Source: Saccharopolyspora shandongensis (GTDB taxonomy: Bacteria > Actinomycetota > Actinomycetes > Mycobacteriales > Pseudonocardiaceae). From it: a stretch of 64,000 bases of DNA. Position numbers and translations under genes: made by a program. The notes under the pieces are model-generated. The model did not search any database, was not told where the DNA came from, and saw nothing but the letters and a program-made list of their open reading frames with translations. Where the stretch lies: contig NZ_FNOK01000017.1 of assembly GCF_900106995.1 (NCBI RefSeq), positions 52,889-116,888 of the forward strand, in the 5' to 3' direction. Shown here piece by piece: positions 54,172 through 63,051 of this stretch (positions are counted from its first letter, which is position 1; each line of letters opens with the position of its first letter).

Positions 54172-55973
54172 GCCGCGGTGATCCGGTTCTGCGTCAGCAT
54201 CGTCGCGCGCCGCTGCAGCACCGCGAGTTCTTCCAGCTTCTGCCGGATCTCCCTGGCGCGCTGGTCGCGGTCGACCGCGCTGCGCTCCGCCGATCGCTTG
54301 ATCTCCTGGATGGCCCGGCTGATCTCCATCTGGGCATCTTCGGTGATCTGCATGTAGTGCGAGTGCAGGCCCCGGTGGACGCCGCGGATGGCGTCCCGGG
54401 CCTCCTTGTTCACGTGGAAGATGACCTGCTCCACGTAGCGCTGCACGGCGGCCTTGGCCTCGGCCTGGCGGCGGCGCAGCCGCAGGTCCTTGTCCTCGCC
54501 GAGGCTCTTGAGGCCCAGCAGCACGCCCGCCGAGATCGACACCACGTTGATCAGCGGCAGGAACGCCGAGGTGATCAGGCCGAACATCAGCACGCCGCCG
54601 TAGGAACCGCGAAGACCGGTGAGGAACTGGTCGAAGCGCTTGTACTCCGAGCCCGGTGGCAGCTTCGGCTCGGGAACCTCGCCCAGCGGTTCCGGCTGGC
54701 GGAGCTCGGTCAGCGCGGGCAGGTCGCGGCCGTGCTCGGCGAGCATCTCCTTGGCGACCAGCTCGGCGAGCCGGGCCTGCCGGAGGTCCAACCACTCGAA
54801 GGTTTCGACGATCGCATCGGTGAGCCGCGCTTCGAGCCAGTCGAGGAACTCGTCCCAGACCACCAGCGGGTCCGCGGTTTCGAAGGCCTCGTTGACCTGG
54901 TGCAACACCGCCCAGCTGCGTTCCCGGAAGTCGAACTCGATGTCGGTGTACAGCTCGGAAATGCCGTCGTTGAGCGCCTTCTGCCAACGGGCGGAGACGC
55001 GCCGGAGGTCTTCGGCGCGGTGCTGCGCGCTCTCCAGCTCGATCAGGGTTTCGGCCGCGGTGCGCGGGTTCTGCGCCGCCAGCTCGGCGCGCAGCGCTTC
55101 GTTGACCTGGGTCAGCGCCTCGGAAACGTTGTGCGCCACCAGGCGTCGCGTCATGTTGTCGTGCGTGCCCGCCATCTCCTTGAGGAATTCCAGCAGCGGC
55201 GGGAATCCGGATTCGGCGTTGAGATTGGCGTCCCTGGCCTGCATCGCGTGCATCCGGATGTTGGCCGAAACCGGGAAGATCTTGGCCGCTATCCCGGCGT
55301 TGTCCAGGTGTTTCCGGTTGACCTCGAGGACTTTCCGCCAGTGCGGCGTGCGGTCGATCTTCGGCAGCACCAGCGCGACGTTCGGGCACAGCGCGGTGGC
55401 CTGCTTGAGGAACGACAGCTCGTTGGTGGTCAGTTCCTGGGTGGCGTCGGAGACCATCAGCAGCGCGTCGGCCTCGGCGACGACGGAGAGCGTGGTGTTG
55501 GTCAGCGACGAGGACACGCTGCCGACGCCGGGCGTGTCCATCAGCGCGAGGCCGTTCTGCAGCACGGCGCGGGGGATGCCGATCTCGCCGCGGGTGACCG
55601 GGCGGCCGTTCGCGATGGCGCGTTCCAGTTGCTCGCCGACCTGTTCTATCGGCACCGGCACGCGATCCAGGGCGGCCGGGCCGTTCGTCGGCTCGTGCTC
55701 GATGAGCAGGGCGGACGGTTCGTCGGCGTACCGGACGAGGGTGGGCACGACGGTGGTGACGTCGTCGCCGGAGGCGCACACGGACGCGTTCACGATGGCG
55801 TTGACCAGGGCACTCTTGCCCTGCTTCGATTCGCCGACGACCAGCACGAGCTGGGTCGGGTCGAGCACGCGGGTGCGGATTTGCCGCAGCCTTCCGTGCA
55901 GATCAGCGCGTTGCTGCTCGGCGCATTCCGCAGTCGCGCGATCGATCAGTTCCACCAACGCCGTCTCGATCAC
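54168..55973 (-). CDS. iniA: Dynamin-like GTPase, IniA type
   Basis: A 601-residue protein with G1 VVGESKQGKSALVN (45-58), switch TTVVPTLVRY, G3 LMDTPGVGS and G4 VLPKIDRT. A helical stalk follows, and a hydrophobic stretch near 475-510 (GGVLMFGLITSAFLPLINVVSISAGVLLGL) should insert in the membrane. The C-terminus is coiled-coil-like. It matches the IniA class of bacterial dynamins (mycobacterial IniA about 640 residues, from memory). It is coupled to the next GTPase gene, suggesting a hetero-oligomer. Confidence 0.85.
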   Translation of the reverse strand: MIETALVELIDRATAECAEQQRADLHGRLRQIRTRVLDPTQLVLVVGESKQGKSALVNAIVNASVCASGDDVTTVVPTLVRYADEPSALLIEHEPTNGPAALDRVPVPIEQVGEQLERAIANGRPVTRGEIGIPRAVLQNGLALMDTPGVGSVSSSLTNTTLSVVAEADALLMVSDATQELTTNELSFLKQATALCPNVALVLPKIDRTPHWRKVLEVNRKHLDNAGIAAKIFPVSANIRMHAMQARDANLNAESGFPPLLEFLKEMAGTHDNMTRRLVAHNVSEALTQVNEALRAELAAQNPRTAAETLIELESAQHRAEDLRRVSARWQKALNDGISELYTDIEFDFRERSWAVLHQVNEAFETADPLVVWDEFLDWLEARLTDAIVETFEWLDLRQARLAELVAKEMLAEHGRDLPALTELRQPEPLGEVPEPKLPPGSEYKRFDQFLTGLRGSYGGVLMFGLITSAFLPLINVVSISAGVLLGLKSLGEDKDLRLRRRQAEAKAAVQRYVEQVIFHVNKEARDAIRGVHRGLHSHYMQITEDAQMEISRAIQEIKRSAERSAVDRDQRAREIRQKLEELAVLQRRATMLTQNRITAA

Positions 55974-56084
55974 GGCGTCGATTGTGGCGTGCCGGGACGA
56001 ATAGAGAAACCCAAACGGCTGAACTCACATCCCAGGCGTGCACTGGGAGTGCCAAAAGTGCAAGTTTTCCGAGCGAAAGGCGAA

Positions 56085-56122
56085 GAATGCCGGGATCCAC
56101 GATTCCGCGGATCCCGGCATTC
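56085..56122 (-). terminator. Intra-operon terminator between iniB and iniA
   Basis: GAATGCCGGGATCC (56085-56098) and GGATCCCGGCATTC (56109-56122) form a perfect 14-bp stem 16 bp after the iniB stop. It should let only part of the transcripts continue into the GTPase genes, giving more IniB than IniA/IniC. Confidence 0.75.
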
Positions 56123-56137
56123 AGTTGCTCACTGCGT

Positions 56138-57385
56138 TCAGAGCACGCCGTCCAGCGGCAGGGCGCTGGTCACGGTGTCGAGAGCGCCACCGGCGACGTC
56201 GCCGACGACCGGCAGGTCCTGCGGGGCCGCCAGCGGCAGGGCGGCGGTCGCGTCGTCGATCGGCAGGGCGTGGACGACACCGGAGGTGTCGCCGCCGGCG
56301 ATGCCGCCAACGGTGTCGACCGCGGTGTCGACGACGCCGCCGACGACCGGGACGTTGCCCAGGACACCGGTCACGTTGTCGGTCACGTTGGTGATGTCGC
56401 CACCGGCGACGTTGGTGACCAGGTCGCCGGCGACCGGGATGTTGGTGGCGACCGAGGTGACGTCGCCGACCACGTTGCCCACGACCGGGGCGTTCGCGAC
56501 GATCGAGGTGACGTCGCCGGAGGTCACGTTGGTGGTCACGTCGCCCAGCACGTTGGTGATGTTGCTGGCGATGTCGCCGACGACCGGGGCCTCGTTCACG
56601 ACGTTGAGGACGTCGATGTTGGTCGAGTTGTCGACCACGTTGGTGACGTCGCCGTACACGGTGGTGGCGGCACCCGCGGTCAGGTCGACGCTGGTGTCGA
56701 AGACGTGCGTCGCGGTCTGGTTGACCTCGCTGACGGAGTTGCCCACCACGTTGGTGACGTCGCCCAGGGCGAGGCTGTCGCCGACCTGGCCGACGGTGTT
56801 GCCCACGACGCTGCCGATGATGTTGCCGTTGGCGATGTCGTTGCCGCTGGCGATGTCGTGGATGCTGATGAAGTTGTGCGAGTCCGTGTGGTTCTCACGC
56901 ACGTCGATGTCGACGTTGTTCGACGGAGCCGGGGTCGCCGGAACGGCCGGGACGGACGGGATGGTGGGCTCGACGTCGCCGTTCTTACCGAAGTCTTCGG
57001 CGGGGGCGGGGTTCTTCAGCATGCTCAGGTCTTCCTGCTCGTTCGGATGTGCGGGATGCAGTTGGTTGATCGCGACGTATTGGGTGCTCGCAGCGAACTT
57101 CTCGACGCTGCTCTGGAGTGAGCGGTCGTACTCGGTCACGACCTCGACCGGCGCGTAGTCGAGGACCAGTGACGTGGCTTGAAGTACATCCGTCGCGGTC
57201 ATGCCCCCGAGGCCGGCTTGATCCAGCGTGGCTTGCGGATCAGCGTCGAAGGCCGATCGGGCTGCCGGGTCGCTGACGAGGCGCGTGAGGAACTCGTGCA
57301 GCGTCGGCTCGCCCGACGGGCCGGTGGTGGAGTGCGTCCCCGGGCTGGGAGTGGAGGACTCGGCCGCGTGCTGAGGGTTCACCAT
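56138..57385 (-). CDS. iniB: IniB-type protein with repetitive Val/Asp/Asn-rich domain
   Basis: A 415-residue protein. The N-terminal domain (TLHEFLTRLVSDPAARSAFDADPQATLDQAGLGGMTATDVLQ, about 28-75) is the IniB N-terminal domain. After a linker with DVRENHTDSHNFISIHD, residues about 170-400 form short imperfect repeats (VxGDVTNVVxN, NAPVVGNVVGDVTS) likely to build a beta-solenoid. Mycobacterial IniB is likewise repetitive but Gly/Ala-rich. No signal peptide is visible. ATG 57385 follows GGGAGG. First gene of the iniBAC-like operon. Confidence 0.82.
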   Translation of the reverse strand: MVNPQHAAESSTPSPGTHSTTGPSGEPTLHEFLTRLVSDPAARSAFDADPQATLDQAGLGGMTATDVLQATSLVLDYAPVEVVTEYDRSLQSSVEKFAASTQYVAINQLHPAHPNEQEDLSMLKNPAPAEDFGKNGDVEPTIPSVPAVPATPAPSNNVDIDVRENHTDSHNFISIHDIASGNDIANGNIIGSVVGNTVGQVGDSLALGDVTNVVGNSVSEVNQTATHVFDTSVDLTAGAATTVYGDVTNVVDNSTNIDVLNVVNEAPVVGDIASNITNVLGDVTTNVTSGDVTSIVANAPVVGNVVGDVTSVATNIPVAGDLVTNVAGGDITNVTDNVTGVLGNVPVVGGVVDTAVDTVGGIAGGDTSGVVHALPIDDATAALPLAAPQDLPVVGDVAGGALDTVTSALPLDGVL

Positions 57386-57670
57386 CGTTGGGCCTCCCGA
57401 TGCTCAGCGGTTACTCGGCTGGGTGTCCGGGTGAGGTTGCGTGGTCCCTCACTCCGCTGTTGATCACGTTAGGGCGACGGGGCCCCCTAGCCATCGGGTA
57501 CGACTCCTAGTTATTTGAACCTCTATTAGGGGATCCAGTAGGTGGCTCGTTGGGGGGTAGGTTGGGGCATCTGGCACCTGTGCGTAACCGAGTACGCGTT
57601 AAATTGTGTCCACCCTGGGCCACGCGGGCATCGCTCGATGGTGGCCGATTCGGTAACACGAAGGGATTGC
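57386..57670. promoter_or_regulatory. Divergent control region of the ini locus
   Basis: This 285-bp gap separates iniB (minus) and the Hsp70-like gene (plus). TAACGT (57466-57471, minus) and TAAATT (57600-57605, plus) fit -10 boxes. An inverted repeat CCCCTA (57484-57489) and TAGGGG (57537-57542) flanks an AT-rich stretch next to the iniB -35 region, with further CTAG/TAGG half-sites nearby. These are candidate binding sites for the IniR-like regulator. Confidence 0.5.
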
Positions 57671-59038
57671 ATGCCTTACGTCCTGGGCATTCATCTAGGC
57701 GCGACGGCGACCACGGCCGCCATCGCCCGCCGAGACGGCAGCCGGTGGTCGGCGGCCGTGCCGGTCCCGCTGGGGGCCGGGCCGGTGGTGCCGACGGTGC
57801 TGTGCAAGGTGCAGGACGGTTCGTTCGTGGCTGGTGAAGCCGCCCAGCGGCAGGAGATCACCCACCACGAATGGGTCGCCCGCGGCTTCACCGGGCGGCT
57901 CGGGGACGACCTGCCGCTGCTGGTGGGCAGCGAGTTCATCCCAGCGCAGCGGCTGGTCGCGTCGATGGTGGAGTGGGTGGCCGACGCGGTCGCCCACCGG
58001 CAGGGACATCCCGCCGAGCACATCGCCATCGCGCACAGCGCCACCTGGGGCCCGCACCGCACCCGGCTCGCCCACCAAGCACTGGCCCAGCTCGGGCTGA
58101 CCGACGTGACGCTGGTGGCCGAACCGATGGCCGTCGCCCTGGACTACGCGGCCAAGCAACGGGTCGCCGAGCACGAGCCGATCGTCATCGCCAACGTCGG
58201 CGGCAGCGGCTTCGACGCGACGGTGCTGCGGCGGCGCGAGCGCGGGTTCGAGGTCGTCGGGTCGCCGCTGAACTCCGACCACCCCAGCGGCCAGGACCTG
58301 GACGACGAGATCTTCGCCGCCGTGCGCGCCGAGTTCGGCGACCGGCTGGACGCGCTGGACCTCGCCGATCTCAACCAGCGGGCCGCCCTCGCGCACCTGC
58401 GCGCGGAGTGCGTCCGGGCGAAGGAAGCGCTGTCGCACCAGCAAGGCGTGCAGCTGCGGGTGGAATTGCCCGGTGTGCGCACGGAATTCGCGTTGTCCCG
58501 TTCGCGGTACGAGCAGCTCGCCCGGCCGCACCTGGAGCGGGTTCCCGAGCTGATCCTGCAGGCGGTGCAGTCGGCCACGCTCTCGACGGACGACCTCGAT
58601 TCCGTCGTGCTGGCGGGCGGAACCGCGCGCACGCCGCTGCTGAAGCAGCTGGTGGCCGAGCGGTTGCAGCTGCCGCCGCAGGTCGACGTCGCGCCCGAGC
58701 TGGCCGCGGCCGGCGGGGCGGCGCTGGCGGCGGTGCAGGTGCTTTCCACCGACACCGACCAGGGTTCGGTGGCCGAGACCAGCGTGCTGATGCGCATCGA
58801 GGGGTCCGAGGAGTCGTTCGACGACGACGCGGAACCGGTGGAGGCGCCGCGCCCGCCGGTCGACGTGGAGCCGCTGCCGCTGGAACCGCCGGACGAGGAC
58901 CGGGCACGACGGATCAAGATCATTAAAATGTCGATCGCCGCCGTGTTGATCATCGGCGGACTGCTGCTCACCTTCTTCCTGCCCAACAACGCGCCGCTCG
59001 GCGGCGTCCTCAGCGCGATTCAACACATGCGCCAGTGA
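57671..59038 (+). CDS. Membrane-anchored Hsp70-like ATPase
   Basis: A 455-residue protein of the actin/Hsp70 fold. Phosphate-1 is LGIHLGATATTAAI, connect-1 region VAEPMAVALDYAA, phosphate-2 IANVGGSGFDATVLRR and adenosine motif VVLAGGTARTPLL. The substrate-binding domain of DnaK is missing. Instead a Pro/Glu-rich linker leads to one transmembrane helix (MSIAAVLIIGGLLLTFFLP, about 419-440) and a short outer end. ATG 57671 follows GAAGGG. It overlaps the regulator gene by four bases, so both are translated together, and it is divergent from iniB. Confidence 0.85.
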   Translation: MPYVLGIHLGATATTAAIARRDGSRWSAAVPVPLGAGPVVPTVLCKVQDGSFVAGEAAQRQEITHHEWVARGFTGRLGDDLPLLVGSEFIPAQRLVASMVEWVADAVAHRQGHPAEHIAIAHSATWGPHRTRLAHQALAQLGLTDVTLVAEPMAVALDYAAKQRVAEHEPIVIANVGGSGFDATVLRRRERGFEVVGSPLNSDHPSGQDLDDEIFAAVRAEFGDRLDALDLADLNQRAALAHLRAECVRAKEALSHQQGVQLRVELPGVRTEFALSRSRYEQLARPHLERVPELILQAVQSATLSTDDLDSVVLAGGTARTPLLKQLVAERLQLPPQVDVAPELAAAGGAALAAVQVLSTDTDQGSVAETSVLMRIEGSEESFDDDAEPVEAPRPPVDVEPLPLEPPDEDRARRIKIIKMSIAAVLIIGGLLLTFFLPNNAPLGGVLSAIQHMRQ

Positions 59039-61509
59039 CCCGGATGACAAGGACTCCAGGCGTGAACCACTCGACGACATCGCGTCCCGCCCTGCTGCCG
59101 GACGGGCACGCGGCCGGGCTGCGGTCGGTGATCGCCGCCGATCCGGCCGCGTCGCTCGTCGCCGGAATACAGGGTGCGGGCGGATACGGGAAGACGGCGC
59201 TGCTGGAGCAGCTCGCCCGCACCTACCACGACGCGGGGATCCCGGTGTTCGGCGCGAACGCGCTCGACCGGGCAGGCGAGGGTGCGGTGCTGGTCGACGA
59301 TGCCCACCGGCTCGACGATGCGGTGCTCGGCGAGCTCCGCGAGGTCGCCCGGCGGCCCGGCACGCGGCTGGTCGTCGCCTACCGGCCGAGCCCGCGGCCC
59401 GCGGCGCTAGCGGAGCTGATCGGCGAACTCGGCGCCCCGGTGCTGCTCGCCGCGCTCGGACGGGACGAGATCGCGGCGCAGGCCGGAGCGGTCGCGCCGG
59501 AGTGGATCGGCTGGCTGCAGGCGCAAACCGGCGGCGTGCCGCGCTACGTGAGCAGGGTGCTCGCGGCGGCCGAGCCGGGCGCGGCGGAGCTGCCGCCGCG
59601 CGCGCTCGACCAGTTCCAGCACGACCTGGACCAGCTCGGCGAGGCCGGTCGGGAATGCGTGACGGCGATGGCGATCGGTGCGACCCCGCACCCGGATCTG
59701 CTCGCCGCGCTGCTCGACCTCGACCCGGCGGAGGTCGGCTCCGCGCTGCTCGCGGTGCGAGCCGCCGGTCTGGTCGGCGCCGACGACGTGCTGCTGCCGA
59801 TCGTCCGGGCGGCGGCTCTGCGGCTGGCGCCGTGGGAACAGCGGCTCCGGGTGACCCGTCGCCTGGTCGAAATCCAACTGGCCCGCGGCGGTTCGGTGCT
59901 GCCGCTGGTCAGTCCGCTGCTCGGGGCCGACATCGCGTTGCTGCCGGAAGCGACCCTGGCCGCGGCGTTCGAGAAGGCGGGCGACGAGGCCCTGCGCGAT
60001 GCCCCGCACCTGGCGCGGCCGCTGTTCGCCGCGGCGGTGTCGGCGGGGATTCCGGTGGTGTCGGTGGCCGCGCGGCAGGCGCGCGCCGCCGCCGTGGCCG
60101 GCGACCTCGACGAGGCGTTGCGCCTGGCGGATCAGGTGATCGTCGACGACGCGGTGCCGGACAGGGAACTCGGCGTGCAGGTCGCGGCGAGCGTCCTGGC
60201 GCACCGCGGGCTGCTGGAGCGTTCGGCCGAGTTGTGCCGGTGGTCGGTGGGGAAGCTGCGCTGGCCCGGCGACCGGGCGTTCGCCGCGCTGGGCCTGATC
60301 GGCTCCGGCCGGCTGGGCGAGGCCGACGAGCTGCTCAGCTCCTCCGACGACGCCGGACCGCCGACGTCGATGACCGGCGCCGCCGCGCAACTCGCCGCCG
60401 GAGTCCGGGAATCGGTCGTCGGCTCGGCCGCGACGGCACTGTCCACATTGGTGCGATCGGCGTCGCTTTCGGAGCCGGTGGGCCGCGGGGTCCTGGTGCC
60501 GGACAGCCCGGCGGCGATCGCCGCCCTGGTCGCGCTGCACTGCGGTGAGCTGGAGGTCGCGCAGTCCACGTTGGACAGGGCGATCGGTGCCGGTGCGGGC
60601 GGCCCGCTGCTGCACCACCGGCACCGGCTGCTGGCGGCGTGGCTGCCGCTCGTGCGCGGCGACACGGTGACGGCCCGCGTGAAGCTCCAGGCCGCGGCCG
60701 GTCCGGCGGCGCGCGACCGGCTGCTGGCCACCGCGATCGAGGCGGGCATCGCGAGCCGCGACAACGACATGGGAGCCCTCGCCGCCGCCCGCGGTCAGGC
60801 GAGGCAGGCCGTCGCCGAGCACTCCGTCGACCTGTTCGCCCTGCTGCCGCTGGGTGAACTCGTGGTCGCGGCGGCGCGACTGCGCGACCTCGACTGGATC
60901 GCGCCGTACCTGGCGGAGGCGCGCAGCCTGCTGGAACGGCTCGGCAATCCTCCACTGTGGACTTCGATGCTCACCTGGAAGCGCCTGCAGGCCGCGATCG
61001 TGCTGGAAGACCTGGACGACGCGCGGCAGCTCGCGGCCGACCTGGACGGCATGGCGCACCACAACCCGCTGGCTGCGGCGATGGCCGAAGCCGCCCGCGT
61101 GTGGCTGCGGATCCTCACCGGCCAGGTGGACCAGGACGAGGTGGAGCAGGCATCGCGAGGGCTGCACTCGGCCGGGCTGGCCTGGGACGGAGCGCGCCTG
61201 GCGGGCCAGGCGGCGATCCACACGAAGGACCGGCGCGCGATGCTCGCGCTGCTGGAATGCGCGCGGGCCCTGCAGGGCAAGCCGCCGCGGCCGCGGGCGG
61301 TGCGCGGCGGCGACACCGACCTGCTCAGCGAGCGGGAGAAGGAGGTCGCCGAGCTGGTGCTGGCGGGGCTGACCTACAAGCAGGTCGGCAAGCGCCTGTT
61401 CATCTCGGCGAAGACGGTGGAGCACCACATAAGCCGCATAAAGCAACGCCTGGGCTGCGCCAACCGGGAAGACCTCCTCAACCGCCTCCGCGAACTCCTC
61501 GGCCGCTGA
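59035..61509 (+). CDS. IniR-like LuxR-family ATPase regulator
   Basis: An 824-residue protein. Walker A GAGGYGKT (47-54) and Walker B GAVLVDDAH come first, then a long helical TPR-like middle, and a C-terminal LuxR HTH (LLSEREKEVAELVLAGLTYKQVGKRLFISAKTVEHHISRIKQRLG, about 763-807). This is the LAL/MalT-like STAND layout. In mycobacteria IniR, an 832-residue regulator of iniBAC reported to respond to trehalose (from memory), is encoded beside iniB. Size, domains and place fit. GTG 59035 overlaps the hsp70-like stop; ATG 59044 is an alternative. Confidence 0.8.
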   Translation: MTRMTRTPGVNHSTTSRPALLPDGHAAGLRSVIAADPAASLVAGIQGAGGYGKTALLEQLARTYHDAGIPVFGANALDRAGEGAVLVDDAHRLDDAVLGELREVARRPGTRLVVAYRPSPRPAALAELIGELGAPVLLAALGRDEIAAQAGAVAPEWIGWLQAQTGGVPRYVSRVLAAAEPGAAELPPRALDQFQHDLDQLGEAGRECVTAMAIGATPHPDLLAALLDLDPAEVGSALLAVRAAGLVGADDVLLPIVRAAALRLAPWEQRLRVTRRLVEIQLARGGSVLPLVSPLLGADIALLPEATLAAAFEKAGDEALRDAPHLARPLFAAAVSAGIPVVSVAARQARAAAVAGDLDEALRLADQVIVDDAVPDRELGVQVAASVLAHRGLLERSAELCRWSVGKLRWPGDRAFAALGLIGSGRLGEADELLSSSDDAGPPTSMTGAAAQLAAGVRESVVGSAATALSTLVRSASLSEPVGRGVLVPDSPAAIAALVALHCGELEVAQSTLDRAIGAGAGGPLLHHRHRLLAAWLPLVRGDTVTARVKLQAAAGPAARDRLLATAIEAGIASRDNDMGALAAARGQARQAVAEHSVDLFALLPLGELVVAAARLRDLDWIAPYLAEARSLLERLGNPPLWTSMLTWKRLQAAIVLEDLDDARQLAADLDGMAHHNPLAAAMAEAARVWLRILTGQVDQDEVEQASRGLHSAGLAWDGARLAGQAAIHTKDRRAMLALLECARALQGKPPRPRAVRGGDTDLLSEREKEVAELVLAGLTYKQVGKRLFISAKTVEHHISRIKQRLGCANREDLLNRLRELLGR

Positions 61510-61544
61510 CGAGCCGGTCCGGATGATGCCCGTCGGGTGACGGC

Positions 61545-61633
61545 TTCGCGCGAAACCGGCGTTCTGCCCGCGTCGAGACGCCGTTTTCGCGCGAAAACGG
61601 CGTTCCCCACGCCTGCGAGGCGCCGTTTTCGCG
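61545..61633. repeat. Phased TTTCGCGCGAAA palindrome array, 3 units, last split by IS30
   Basis: Centres 61549.5 (one mismatch), 61590.5 and 61632.5. The third unit is cut: TTTTCGCG ends at 61633 and GCGCGAAAC resumes at 62955 after the insertion sequence. Spacings are 41 and 42 bp. Confidence 0.88.
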
Positions 61634-62954
61634 TGTGTTTTCAGGGGGTGGGTGCAACACCAAGCGCTTGGGCTAGTGCTTCTGATGGTGTCATCCAGTT
61701 GAGGGTCTGGCGTGGGCGGGTGTTGAGTTGGTGGGCGATGTTGTCGAGGTCTTCTTGGGTGTAGGGGCGGAGGTCGGTGCCTTTGGGGAGGTAGTCGCGG
61801 GCGAGGCCGTTGGTGTTCTCGTTGGTGCCGCGTAGCCAGGGTTGGCCGGGTGGGCAGAAGTAGACCTGAACGCCGGTGTCGATGGTGAAGCGGGCGTGTT
61901 GGGACATTTCCTTGCCCTGGTCCCACGTCACCGATTTCCACATGTCCTGTATGGACAAGTGTTGTGGGAGGTCGACTGCGGATTTCCGTGGTGCGGCGGG
62001 GTTGAGCCGGTGGTGGTGGCGCAGGTCGTGGTCGAGGAGGGCGGGCAGTCGGGTGATGCCGTGGGCGAGGGCGTCGCGGACGGCCTCGGCGGTCTTGCCG
62101 TGGGGTAGGGCGATCAGCAGCAGGTAGCGGGAGTGGCGTTCGGCCAGGGTGACCACGGCACTGCCACGGGAGCCGAGGATGAGGTCGCCTTCCCAGTGGT
62201 CGGGCACGGCCCGGTCGGTGGCCTCCGGCGGGCGCTGCGACAGGGGCACCCGGTCGGGGATCTGGCCACGCCCGTTGGTGTTCTTCGCGGCCCGGGCCGC
62301 GGCCGCGCGGGGCCGCCGCAGGCGCTGCTTACGCCGCAGGTACTGGGCCAGCTCCGTCTTCAGAGTAGCTTTGGCCTGGACGAACAGGCTTTGGTAGATC
62401 GTTTCGTGGGACACCTGCATCTCCGGATCATTCGGGTAGTCCCGGCGGAGTGTGGCAGCGATCTGCTGCGGCGCCCACCGCTGCTCCAGCCCGTCGGCCA
62501 CCACCGCGGCCAGCTGCGGGTTCCCGGCCAGCTTCGGCGTTTTCGGCCGCCTTGCCCGCTGCCACGCGGCCTGGTCGGCCTCGGCTGCCCGATACGCCTG
62601 GTGCCCGCCGTTGCGGGCGATCTCCCTCGAGATCACCGACACGTCCCGGCCCAGCTCGCGGGCGATCTCCCGCAGGAACTTCCCCGCCGAAAGCCCCCGG
62701 GAGATCTCCTCCCGCTCGGCGAAACTCAACGCCCTCACCGCCCGACGGCGTGGTGCGGGCGGGATCCCGCCCGACGGCACCACAATCCTGCTCACGGACT
62801 TGCGTGAAACCCCCAGCTCACGACTGATCTCCCGTTGCCCGAACCCCTCCTGCCACAGCCGCCACACCTCACCGCCATGCCGCTCGACCACCGACACCCG
62901 CAACACCTCCACCAAGATCATTTCAGAGATGTTGCACCGACCCCTTGAGACCAA
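61634..62954 (-). mobile_element. IS30-family insertion sequence
   Basis: About 1.32 kb. The ends form imperfect inverted repeats of about 24 bp (19 of 24 matching; shared core GGTGCAAC preceded by a G-run). GCG occurs on both sides (61631-61633 and 62955-62957), a 3-bp target duplication as in IS30 elements. The target is the central CGCG of a TTTCGCGCGAAA palindrome. Confidence 0.88.
61641..62921 (-). CDS. IS30-family transposase
   Basis: A 426-residue transposase. Two N-terminal HTH motifs (VWRLWQEGFGQREISRELGVSRKSVSRIV and LSFAEREEISRGLSAGKFLREIARELGRDVSVISREIARNGG) are followed by the DDE domain: D in HWEGDLI, D in VTWDQGKEMSQH, E in GTNENTNGLARDYLPKG. All catalytic residues are present. 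An extra segment of about 25 residues (LDHDLRHHHRLNPAAPRKSA) stands between the TRLP strand and the KSVTWDQG motif, where most relatives have a short turn. ATG 62921 is chosen because it lies inside the element. Confidence 0.92.
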   Translation of the reverse strand: MILVEVLRVSVVERHGGEVWRLWQEGFGQREISRELGVSRKSVSRIVVPSGGIPPAPRRRAVRALSFAEREEISRGLSAGKFLREIARELGRDVSVISREIARNGGHQAYRAAEADQAAWQRARRPKTPKLAGNPQLAAVVADGLEQRWAPQQIAATLRRDYPNDPEMQVSHETIYQSLFVQAKATLKTELAQYLRRKQRLRRPRAAAARAAKNTNGRGQIPDRVPLSQRPPEATDRAVPDHWEGDLILGSRGSAVVTLAERHSRYLLLIALPHGKTAEAVRDALAHGITRLPALLDHDLRHHHRLNPAAPRKSAVDLPQHLSIQDMWKSVTWDQGKEMSQHARFTIDTGVQVYFCPPGQPWLRGTNENTNGLARDYLPKGTDLRPYTQEDLDNIAHQLNTRPRQTLNWMTPSEALAQALGVAPTP

Positions 62955-63033
62955 GCGCGAAACCGGCGCCTTCACCCGATTAGTTGACAGGCGGCCCCGC
63001 TAACCGCATCCATCGGCGTCCACGGGTGCTCAT

Positions 63034-63051
63034 AGGCCTGCCATCAGGCCT
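63034..63051 (-). terminator. Small hairpin at the hydrolase stop
   Basis: AGGCCTG (63034-63040) pairs with CAGGCCT (63045-63051) around CCAT, overlapping the stop codon. It is short and has no T run, so it is only a weak candidate. Confidence 0.4.
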
